Assembly: GCA_001632425.1 (NCBI GenBank)
Contig: KV425711.1
Coordinates: 1 to 21,870, forward strand
Direction: 5' to 3'
From: Neolentinus lepideus HHB14362 ss-1
Lineage: Eukaryota; Basidiomycota; Agaricomycetes; Gloeophyllales; Gloeophyllaceae
DNA: 21,870 nt
In this document: piece after piece, positions 1 to 7,491 of the stretch
Numbering within the stretch: the stretch's first letter is position 1
Layout of the letters: every line of letters starts with the position of its first letter
Position numbers and translations under genes: made by a program
The notes under the pieces: generated by a model
Databases searched by the model: none
Seen by the model: the letters and a program-made list of their open reading frames with translations, nothing else
What the model was told of the DNA's origin: nothing

Positions 1-902
1 TGCTGGTGTACTCTGTCGCTATCTCTGGGTGAAGTCGGAGGTACGCAAGAGTACCTAAACGCGAGTCGCAAGATGGACTTAGAAAGAAAGCTCTGATGCA
101 AGACCGAGATCTGAAGTGTGTGGTGAAGATAACTTGTTGTACAGACAGTAAAGTAATGGCTTAAATACATAAGAACGACTACTCCGTGTCCGATCCTATC
201 TACCTACTACCGCGAATTGTGCCTCTACTCAGCCTCACATCCATACGACCGGTACTGCCTTGCTCCTAATCCACATGCGCTCTGCGACCAATAACCTGCG
301 CGACCAACTCTAGCACGCGCGCCGCTCTGCGGACGGGAGCCAGTCGGGTGCATCTTGACTTTGCGTTAGGGCGCGCCTCTTTGATGATCCGGGGGCGGGC
401 TATGCTGCCGATGCTGGCACGATGCTGCCAAAAGAGGGATAAAGGGCGGGGCCGCTCTGTGGTACGGCGGTGTTGTGATAGCCGTGGTCGTGCCATGTGT
501 CGATGCGCACTGCACGCATAAGGAAAGTCGCGCCAATAGAACTTGCGCTGATCCGAGGCGACGGCGGGCTGTACGCCATATGGAAAGGCGCCCTGAGACA
601 CCGCCTCGGTTCGGACCGCAGTAAGAACGCCGGCCGACGCATGCCGAAATGCCGATGACTCGACTGAATGACGCCCGACGTCCGAGCTACCGAGGAGCCG
701 TCCTAAGTCCGCCGAGGAGCCGAGAGCCTCGTCGCTGGTGCATAGGGTCGCTAGTGCGCAGAGTACCGACAGTGCGCTATTGAATCGCTAAGTCGCCGTT
801 CCCACGAAGCGCGCGGAATCGCCCTAAGTCGCGTTTTCTGGGGTCAGAAGCCAACGGGGCCTATCAACGAATACTCCGATTGAACCCCCTAGCACAATCG
901 GC
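1..902. other. Gene-free left end, possibly degenerate transposon-derived DNA
   Basis: I see no coding region here that I can defend; the minus-strand frames open at 266-642 are low in information and match no family I know. The stretch is GC-rich and contains short repeats: a CTAAGTC core at about 702-713, 787-797 and 823-832, and two copies of CCGAGGAGCCG near 690 and 713. In its place before the integrase one would expect reverse transcriptase and RNase H of a complete retroelement, and neither is visible, so the element is 5' truncated or was joined to unrelated DNA. The frame of the downstream integrase stays open for some tens of bases before its first ATG, so the true junction may lie around 840-900. 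Confidence 0.5.
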
Positions 903-2501
903 ATGCCAGACTCTCTCTTCGAGGCAGACGACGTCATTGAAACAGATAGGGAATTGAAACGCCCTCGATCACCTGGCCCCATGCACGAGGAATGGGCACC
1001 TCCAGAGAAACGGCATGATTCATATCAAGAATCAGCCAAACAAGCACCAGACTACGCACCTCCAATCACGCAACCCCTACAAATTGAATCCCTCCAACAA
1101 GCGGGATGGGAACAAGCATTGCAAACCTTGAAACAGGAAGGGAAGGCACCATTTGCTACGCAACTAGCCGATTGGACATTAGATGGAGATGACGTTTTCT
1201 TCAAAGGCAGACAGTTTTTACCAGATGAAAAACGACGAGAGGCTATTTCTAGTCTGCATGACTCAAAACTTGCTGGACACCCTGGGACGTACAAAACGTA
1301 CGAGCTCGCCCGACGGCATTACTGGTGGCCGGGCATGTTCGTCTACGTGTCCAACTATGTCAAAGGCTGTGCCATTTGTCAACAGATGAAAGTTAATACG
1401 CACCCGACACGACCAGCCCTCCTTCCAATCGACAAACCTAGCCGGAATGAACCCTTTGCCACGACATCCTGTGATTTCATCACAGACCTTCCCCCATCAA
1501 TGGGCTTTGATTCAATCATGGTCATGGTAGACCATGGCCTTACAAAGGGGATAATTCTAGAACCTTGCAACAAAACGATTGATGCGGAAGAAACAGTGCA
1601 AATTTTTTGCCGTACAGTGTTCAAATGGTTTGGACTACCAGACACCATCATATCAGGCCAGGGACCTCAATTTGCCTCACGAGTATTCCAAGAAACGTGC
1701 AAACTCCTGGAGATCAAATCCAAGATGAGCACGGCCTATCATCCTCAGACAGATGGAGAAACAGAACGAGTCAACCAGGAACTGGAAACTTATCTCTGAA
1801 TTTTCTGCCAAAATGCCCCGAACGACTGGGCCAAACTGCTACCTGAAGCCAAGTTCACCCATAACCAATGTGCACATTCGGCACGACCAGAATCGCCATT
1901 CTATCTCATGATGGGTTACCACCCTAAGACCATCGAGACCAGAACAAAAACAACGGTACCATCAGTCGAAGACCAACTATCTAGGCTTGAATTCGTCTGG
2001 AAAGAAGCCGCAGCCATGCACGATGTTGCCAAACAACAGATGGCCGAACGACAGCGAAGCGGTTGGAAACCATTCCAAATTGGAGAGAAGGTTTGGCTAG
2101 AAGCAAAGAACCTGAACATACCATATGTATCCAGGAAACTTGCTCCAAAACGAGAAGGACCCTTCAAGATAATTGGGAAATGAGGGTCCCTGGCTTATCA
2201 ATTGGAGTTACCATCGCAATGGAGGATCCACGATGTCTTCCACGTATCTCTTCTTTCACAGTTCCATGAAATGGAAGTCCACGGGCTGAGCTATGCGCAT
2301 CCTCCACCTGAGAACGTAGCTGGAGAAGCTGAACACGAGGTAGAAGCAATCTTAGGTCACCGCGGTTCTAAATCAAGGAGACAATACTTAGTGAAATGGG
2401 CTGGTTACCCGACGGCAGAAAACGAATACCTCACGGAAGCTGAGTTAGTTAACTCAGAGAAACTGCTGCATGCATATAAGCAAGCCCGAAAACTCGACTA
2501 A
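903..2501 (+). pseudogene. Ty3/gypsy chromovirus integrase with chromodomain, decayed 3' part of pol
   Basis: One reading frame runs from 903 to 2501, broken only by TGA at 1797-1799 and TGA at 2181-2183. Counting from the ATG at 903, residues 119-159 form the HHCC zinc-binding domain (H119, H126, C156, C159). The integrase core follows, with D191 in CDFITDLP and E288 in GETERVN. The second catalytic aspartate, normally in an SDRGPQF-like motif, is glycine here (G252, codon 1656-1658, motif SGQGPQF). After the first stop the frame continues through the usual integrase C-terminal part (ARPESPFYLMMGYHP, then QWRIHDVFHVSLL). It ends in a chromodomain at about 2325-2480 with QYLVKWAGYP. In an intact element this protein inserts the cDNA, and the chromodomain directs it to marked chromatin. 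Reverse transcriptase, RNase H, protease and gag are absent upstream. Two stops and a lost catalytic residue mean it is not functional. Confidence 0.93.
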
Positions 2502-2532
2502 AGACCATACCCCTGTGACACTCTAAACAACC

Positions 2533-3423
2533 ATGAACTCTCTCCACCATACCTTCCAGAACAGACTGTCTAGGAATGATCCCCTGGCGGGACGTGCCTA
2601 CGACGCACAATTCATTTCTTGCCCTGGCCATACCACCGATTCCTACATCCCCAATCTTCACGCACTTCTACTCCATCACTACACCGACCCCGAACTTTTC
2701 AACCGACTATCCCAAAGCCCGGTCGGAGCAATGATCGTGAGAGAGGTAGCAGAGATCGAGATTCTAAGGGAAAAGACTCACCGTGCTATAGAAACGCTCG
2801 AACGAGTCACTACAGACCTACGTTGGGAAGAAATGGGATACGATCAAATTGGACAACAACTCACCCATCGCCTCGTCCACATGGGGCTCGACACACCCAT
2901 CACCGAGTTCCTCCATAGCAAATACCCGTACAGTGAACACGAACTTGACACCTACGGTACTCGTGCCTACCCCATCCCAGTCGAGCAATGGTTCGAGAAC
3001 CGTCGCCGCCTACCTACCATCCGCCGCCCTCACTTTTCCCCTATCGGTAATTGGCCTGATAACCGCATTATACGTCACCCACGGAACCCTCCCAAAAGAA
3101 AAAATGTGCGCACTCGAACGCCTACACCACATCCTTCCACAAGCCCTAACGCTCCTCATAGCACCCACAATTCGTCGAATCCTCCCCCTGTTCCACCCAA
3201 AGATACTCACGCATACCCTCCATCGACTTCGATTGCCCCTACTTCGGTTACTCTTTCTACTACCGAATGCTGGCAATGTCACGAAATGGGTCACAAGCGT
3301 GCCGACTGTCCTTCGTTTGTCTCGGACATTCTTGGAGGGCCTCCCAATTGGCATGAACAACTTGGAGACATCTCATTTCCAGATGAGTACTATGATAACG
3401 CCAGCACTTGTGGGCATGATTGA
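2533..3423 (+). CDS. Zinc-knuckle (CCHC) protein in the env position of a Ty3/gypsy element
   Basis: This is an intact 296-residue ORF that starts 31 bases after the chromodomain stop and ends just before a purine-rich tract, so it sits where some retroelements carry an extra third ORF. I do not recognise the family as a whole. The first 150 residues are mixed and probably helical, around EVAEIEILREKTHRAIETLE. Residues about 185-240 are a proline/serine/threonine-rich basic linker. Then comes CWQCHEMGHKRADC (bases 3268-3309), a perfect C-x2-C-x4-H-x4-C knuckle of the nucleic-acid-binding type found in retroelement Gag proteins. The C-terminal tail is acidic. It could be a Gag-like or accessory nucleocapsid protein, or gag of a second element lying head to tail. 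It is unbroken although the integrase before it is decayed. Function unknown; the knuckle is certain, the role is inferred. Confidence 0.6.
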   Translation: MNSLHHTFQNRLSRNDPLAGRAYDAQFISCPGHTTDSYIPNLHALLLHHYTDPELFNRLSQSPVGAMIVREVAEIEILREKTHRAIETLERVTTDLRWEEMGYDQIGQQLTHRLVHMGLDTPITEFLHSKYPYSEHELDTYGTRAYPIPVEQWFENRRRLPTIRRPHFSPIGNWPDNRIIRHPRNPPKRKNVRTRTPTPHPSTSPNAPHSTHNSSNPPPVPPKDTHAYPPSTSIAPTSVTLSTTECWQCHEMGHKRADCPSFVSDILGGPPNWHEQLGDISFPDEYYDNASTCGHD

Positions 3424-3443
3424 ACATCTGAGACGTTCAGGCT

Positions 3444-3456
3444 AGCGGGGAGCTAA
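3444..3456 (+). other. Possible polypurine tract
   Basis: The purine-rich AGCGGGGAGCTAA lies 20 bases after the zinc-knuckle ORF and directly before TGTTAC, a common first hexamer of Ty3/gypsy LTRs. In such elements the polypurine tract primes plus-strand DNA and abuts the 3' LTR. Two pyrimidines interrupt it, so the assignment is tentative. Confidence 0.35.
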
Positions 3457-3597
3457 TGTTACAAAGTGCCTAGCAACCGGCACACTATTTACTTTTTCAT
3501 TTCTCTTATTTCACCATTACTATGGACACGCATCTTGTAGGAGACGCTCCCACATTTATTGTTCTCTTTCTATTATCTTGTCGTCATGGACACGCGT

Positions 3598-3776
3598 TGA
3601 TGGGGTACGAGGCCCCGGACACTCTGACAAATTCGAAGTTAAAGAAACTTATAGTCAGAGCTTGACTACAGCACAATAGCTCAGTGGTAAGAGCACCACA
3701 GTGCGATACGGGAGGTCGCTGGTTCAATTCCAGCTTGTGCCATTTTCCTGGGTTAGCTCATTCGACTCTATCATCA
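3598..3776 (+). repeat. 179-bp direct repeat, copy 1 (hairpins plus tRNA-like)
   Basis: Copy 1 runs from TGATGGGGTACG to CTATCATCA and matches 3885-4063 at all positions but one (T against C in the tRNA-like anticodon loop). The period is 287 bp and the spacer 3777-3884 is unique. Inside lie a GGGG/CCCC inverted pair (3602-3616), a larger hairpin formed by CTCTGAC (3622-3628) and GTCAGAG (3654-3660) with an inner AAGTT/AACTT pair, the tRNA-like sequence, and a T4 run. Confidence 0.95.
3670..3742 (+). tRNA. tRNA-like sequence, copy 1 (probably a pseudogene or SINE-like head)
   Basis: The 73-nt length fits standard tRNA numbering. Six acceptor pairs form (GCACAA with TTGTGC), with A1 opposite C72. 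The D stem is GCTC/GAGC and the T arm is GCTGG-TTCAATT-CCAGC with a canonical loop. An A box (TAGCTCAGTGG) and a B box (GGTTCAATTCC) are clear, and TTTT at 3743-3746 is a pol III terminator. The anticodon stem CCACA/ACGGG pairs at only two positions, and the formal anticodon would be GCG. So the internal promoter is sound but the tRNA fold is not, and I assign no amino acid. Confidence 0.5.
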
Positions 3777-3884
3777 TTTGGAGCCCACCGCGAGGGTAGA
3801 TTGCCTTCTATGGTAATCGGTTCTCGCACCTTTAGAGTCTGATTGGGTTGCCCAGGAGGTCAACATCTCAAAGTCGAGATGGGA

Positions 3885-4063
3885 TGATGGGGTACGAGGC
3901 CCCGGACACTCTGACAAATTCGAAGTTAAAGAAACTTATAGTCAGAGCTTGACTACAGCACAATAGCTCAGTGGTAAGAGCACCACAGCGCGATACGGGA
4001 GGTCGCTGGTTCAATTCCAGCTTGTGCCATTTTCCTGGGTTAGCTCATTCGACTCTATCATCA
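3885..4063 (+). repeat. 179-bp direct repeat, copy 2
   Basis: Second copy of the cassette at 3598-3776, offset by 287 bp, with one substitution and no gaps by eye. The near identity implies a recent duplication or gene conversion, in contrast to the decayed integrase nearby. Confidence 0.95.
3957..4029 (+). tRNA. tRNA-like sequence, copy 2 (probably a pseudogene)
   Basis: Same structure as copy 1, with TTTT at 4030-4033. The single difference changes the nearly universal U33 of the anticodon loop to C, which argues further against a working tRNA. A and B boxes are unchanged, so pol III transcription remains possible. Confidence 0.45.
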
Positions 4064-4170
4064 GCGTATCGTAGGATATGTTCTCATGCTTATTGTTCTT
4101 TCTCTACTGCACATTCCCAAAGTTGATAGGGACGGGTATCTAGCTTACGCGTCTCGGCATCGGACACTCG

Positions 4171-4179
4171 TATATAAAA
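4171..4179 (+). promoter_or_regulatory. TATA-like box (TATATAAAA)
   Basis: A strong TATA sequence sits about 210 bp before the first recognisable exon of the truncated DUF6534-type gene. It may belong to the candidate LTR or drive expression of the truncated gene. No start site can be read from the sequence. Confidence 0.35.
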
Positions 4180-4380
4180 CCTCTTGTACAGTAGCTATTA
4201 CCTTAGCTTAACCTCCTTCGGTTATATGATTAGTTTCCTCTCGATACCTTGATGGCCCTTGACATCTAAGTCTGGGTGAACAGCGATATAAGTCTATTGC
4301 TATATCAGCAAGACTTATCAACAAGAACAACTCTTTGAGGAGACTTTTCCTAACAGACACCTGATGTGACCACTATGCAG

Positions 4381-5160
4381 GCTTTGGAATTGGTAAGTTT
4401 CTCGCTGTTCTCACCAGGTACAGTACACCTAACGATCAAGCACTCCTCCAGCGACAACCGTACTCAGGTTCATTACGGCTTCTTAGCTGAAATGGGTTCT
4501 GACATCAGTCAACAGCTACACCCTAAACGAATGGACCGTCTTCCGCTCGGAGAAGTTCCACTTGGTACGCCTTCTTTGTCCTCCTCCTTCCCACCTCATA
4601 TAATTGCTCTCTTCGTAGATGACCATGTCCGGTGGTCTGTCCTCTGCCGCTGCGGTTGATCTGATCGTCGCCGCCGCCCTGAGTTACTTCCTTGAGAAGA
4701 ATCGCACGGGCTTTCAGCTGACGGACAGTCGTATCAACCTTTTAATGGCATCCATCATCAACACCGGCGTGCTGACGACAGTCCTCTCGATCATTATAGT
4801 CATCACCGTATGTTCCCTCCCGCTCGTCATATTCAAACTTTCCATGAGCTGATGCGAGCTCTATTCAACGTGCAGTTCGTCGCAATAAACGGCTCCTTCA
4901 TGTTCGTTGCGTTCATCGAGATCCAGAGCAAGCTGTATGCGAACTCCTTCCTGGGGTCGCTCAACGCGTGCAAGCAGCTCATGAAGTCCAGCCACTACCC
5001 AAACGCGTACGCGTCGTACGAGCTCAGCCGCAAACGCACCAGAATGAATGTAACTACGCCCATCATCAAGGTCTTCCGAGAGACGACAAGGATTGCGGAT
5101 AGCCCGGAAACGCCGACCAAGAGTAGCATGAGTACGATCAAGGAGTCGTATGCTGTATAG
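4381..5160 (+). pseudogene. 5'-truncated DUF6534-type membrane protein gene
   Basis: The exons I can join are 4381-4392, 4441-4459, 4516-4564, 4619-4807 and 4876-5160 (stop TAG). They code for the C-terminal half of the seven-helix family seen complete at 19001-21077. Shared blocks include FGI, EWTVFRSEKF, the helix SAAAVDLIVAAALSYFLEK, then NRTGFQLTDSRIN, and SKLYANSFLGSLNA. The exon coding EWTVFRSEKF is 49 bp in both genes and FGI is a 12-bp micro-exon in both. No homolog of the first nine exons of the complete gene (initiator, QAFYYYRAY, LINHFGD and the helices after them) is recognisable upstream; the DNA there is the candidate LTR. The tail is hydrophilic with Thr/Ser and basic residues. 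The 4366-4659 reading frame is only intron read-through. It could still yield a short protein from an internal ATG, but I call it a truncated gene. Role of the family is unknown. Confidence 0.75.
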
Positions 5161-5267
5161 ATCCTGAGTCCAGCAAGTTTATCGATTGCGCTCCCCGTTG
5201 AGTTGTTGTATGAATTTTTGTACGTAGGTTCATCTAGTTGAGAGATGGATGCGTTCGTTCCACTTTT

Positions 5268-5645
5268 AACGACTAGCGATAGAGAATCTCAGATTTCCTG
5301 TGCGTGGAGCTGCCGACGCGAAGAAGACCCATTTAGGTACCTGGACCCACACCCGTCCCGTGTAGTGAGATCTGTCAAAGCATGGATATTGTTGACATAA
5401 CTCCGAAAACTCGAGTAATACAAGATGGGAGGACGTAAAAGTTGGTACATAGGTGTCACCGGATACCGTGGAATTACAACTGTAAAGTCTGATTTTCAAA
5501 GTATTGAATGGTTGTAAGGAGAAGGTGCCCTTGCATGGTATTGTGAGTCAGTCGGAGCTACTTGAACGGACCAGGCCTTTTTGGTATGCTGCGGAGCGGC
5601 AGCGTGGTTAAGAGAAATCTCTATCGTTTTGTCGTTATGTAGCTG
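5268..5645 (+). mobile_element. MITE-like element, long copy
   Basis: The right end CTATCGTTTTGTCGTTATGTAGCTG (written here as two pieces: CTATCGTTTTGTCG at 5621-5634 and AGCTG at 5641-5645) is the inverse of the degenerate left end AACGACTAGCGATAGA (5268-5283). Both ends match the shorter element at 13742-13886. The left 70 bp are alike in the two copies, including GCTG.CGACGCGAAG, as is the right GAGAAATCTC block. The inside is unrelated or deleted in the short copy. No transposase is coded. It starts 108 bp after the stop of the truncated DUF6534-type gene. Confidence 0.6.
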
Positions 5646-7259
5646 TAAGTGGCTTGCTCGCCAAATATTGGACCCGAACGTCCTAGAATCTCTAGGTTAT
5701 CGTGATTTTGACCAGAGCGGCTGGATAACCTCGAAGTTTCGCAGGCATCATCAGAAAAATACTCCCGCACTAGGATCGTTCATCAAGCCATGGGTGCAAA
5801 GCTCTTCATACAAATATTCTTCTCGCAAGGCAAATCAAACGCTCGGTATATTGATGTAAAGCTCATAGAATTGCACAAATATTATGATTGTCTTGTAGCT
5901 AGATGATCCAGGAGTGACTTCTGAGGTTGAAACCCCAAAATCCTCCAGGCGCTGTAATTTGAACACCTAAAGACTCAGGCATTGAGGCACGAAGAGATTC
6001 AACCGTGTTATATTGATTGGACATACTCCGTGTGATACGATATTGTCGTCAGATTCGTGAGGTGTCCCCCGGCAATCGCTGCCACAGGAAGGTACGTGAC
6101 ATGTTACGATCACGTGATTCACATCACAGCGCGCCTTCGTATCTTTCTGTTCTTTCGAGCGTCATGCATTATTTGGCAGGGTATCACCATGAATATGGGT
6201 AAATACAGCACGTATCTTGCATTAATATCTTATGAGACCTGGGACGCCCGCTCGAACGATCTGGCACTATGTCGACCGCCTTCAGCTCCAGATTATGCAA
6301 AGGTAAACCGATGCTATCACAGTTGCAAGTCGGTAGCACTCGTATGTCAAAAGAGTTGTGTATATTGGTGATTAGTAGTAATGCGAGTTCCAAATTGCAT
6401 CGCAATGCTCATCGTAATCACAAGCGTGCATATATGCGCATACACTTACGGGTGTCTTTCGTTTCTCAAGAATATGCATTATAGCAGCATTCCCGACAAA
6501 GCTAACCATTTCAGCATGCCATATCGTGTGGCAGATGGCCGGGGGCTGTCCAGTACCTTCACGGAACGTCCACGAGGTAGGTGCCTGGCGAAAGGCTGTC
6601 CTTCGTAAACCCACGTTGATACAGTATGAGGAGAACAGTGATTTCGGTCTTCGTATTCCCTTCAGATGGACATGTCAACTGATGTCAGGGTATCTTGGAT
6701 CAGTAGAGCAAGGATAGAAGTAAGAAAGGCATTCCATAACTTGGTAAGAACATGCTCCATATGCGCTTCAATTCTCTAAAGACAGCGATTCAACGTGCCT
6801 CTTACGTCAACGATCATTTCTACGGTTTAGATGGCTTGCTCTAACCGATGACCCTTAGCCTGTCCTCTTGTGTCTGAATGCTGACTTATTGAAGCCCTCC
6901 TACGATAAAGAGGCTCGGTAGAACCTAACGAAAGGCTCTATTGCATAGTTCAATTCTAGAACATTCCCAAGTTCTGACGAAAACACGAAGACTGCGTACA
7001 TTTTGTGTCTGTGAAGATGACCCTACCCTCTTCCCCGCACACGTAGTCCTCGGCGAAGTCATCCTTCCTGTGGCCACAGCTTACAGTGTTATGGTACGCC
7101 ATGATACATGGTGCAGGCCGAAGTTCCTAACGCGTCCCTCGTCCTCCCTTGTCAAAGCGTATCGCGACGCACGCGCTATTGGTATGATGCCACTGACCAG
7201 GCCAGAACGTGCTCCACGAAGAGCATCATGAAGAGAAAGTCGTGGACGCTAGCCTGTGA
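5646..7259. other. 1.6-kb stretch without a recognisable gene
   Basis: Many short overlapping frames are open on both strands, but none shows a domain, a consistent splice pattern or family similarity I can name. A 10-bp palindrome ATCACGTGAT (CACGTG core) at 6109-6118 is the only clear motif; such cores bind bHLH factors, but nothing here shows use. The stretch probably holds intergenic or decayed DNA. Confidence 0.5.
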
Positions 7260-7266
7260 TATAAAA
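7260..7266 (+). promoter_or_regulatory. Possible TATA box of the HSF gene (TATAAAA)
   Basis: TATAAAA lies 204 bp before the HSF start codon, which would leave a 5' leader of about 170 bases. No clear array of nGAAn units that would mark autoregulation by HSF is visible around it. Confidence 0.35.
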
Positions 7267-7320
7267 GCAAAGTGCGTATCAGAGTACATCTCTATCTTCA
7301 GCACGGCTGCAGTACTTGCG

Positions 7321-7491
7321 ATGAAAACAGAATCCGCGTCAGAAATGACGCTTTGTTTGGCCACGTGTCGCTGCTCAGCTTTGACGCGGACCTCTTCCAA
7401 AACAGGCAACTCGTCTTCAGCGCATCGCTGCCGCGCTCTCGTCCACATCGTTAAACCAGACCTGCCATCATGGCCTCAGATCAACAGGTAG
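7321..7491 (+). other. Upstream ORF overlapping the HSF start codon
   Basis: An ATG with G at -3 opens a 56-codon frame that ends at TAG 7489-7491, 22 bases inside the HSF coding region and in a different frame. If transcription starts before 7321, ribosomes that use this ATG would pass the HSF start. This is a sequence observation; the transcript start is unknown. Confidence 0.35.

Larger units (their letters stand above)
3457..4323 (+). repeat. Candidate 3' LTR with internal duplications
   Basis: The stretch starts with TGTTAC after a purine tract and could end with ATCAACA at 4323, giving the TG..CA ends of an LTR. It contains a TATATAAAA box at 4171-4179 about 150 bases before the proposed end. 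Its length of 867 bp includes two copies of a 179-bp cassette with tRNA-like sequences. Weaker similarity exists between about 3530-3575 and 4064-4110 (both with TTATTGTTCT), so the stretch may be internally duplicated. No 5' LTR is present in the window for comparison and no target-site duplication can be checked, so both ends are guesses. The alternative is ordinary intergenic DNA next to a truncated element. Confidence 0.28.

Noticed and set aside
41..56. GGTAC/GTACC inverted pair near the left edge
   Set aside because: A 5-bp stem with a 6-base loop is expected often by chance and nothing around it gives it a role.
2849..3445. A 198-codon plus-strand frame overlapping the zinc-knuckle ORF
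   Set aside because: It is rich in Pro, Ser, Thr and Leu from the C-rich base composition, has no domain, and the opposite strand is also open there. The frame with the CCHC motif is the real one.
3598..4063. Reading the two tRNA-like units as a CRISPR or tandem satellite array
   Set aside because: There are only two copies, the repeat is 179 bp and the content is a tRNA-like pol III unit, not short spaced repeats.
4366..4659. A 97-codon ORF starting at 4366
   Set aside because: It reads through three predicted introns; the family-matching residues lie in other frames of the same stretch.
5581..5859. A 92-codon plus-strand ORF
   Set aside because: Its start overlaps the right end of the MITE-like element and the protein shows no domain or family signal.
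7176..7448. A 90-codon minus-strand ORF divergent from HSF
   Set aside because: No domain, no family similarity and no promoter sign; it lies over the probable HSF leader.
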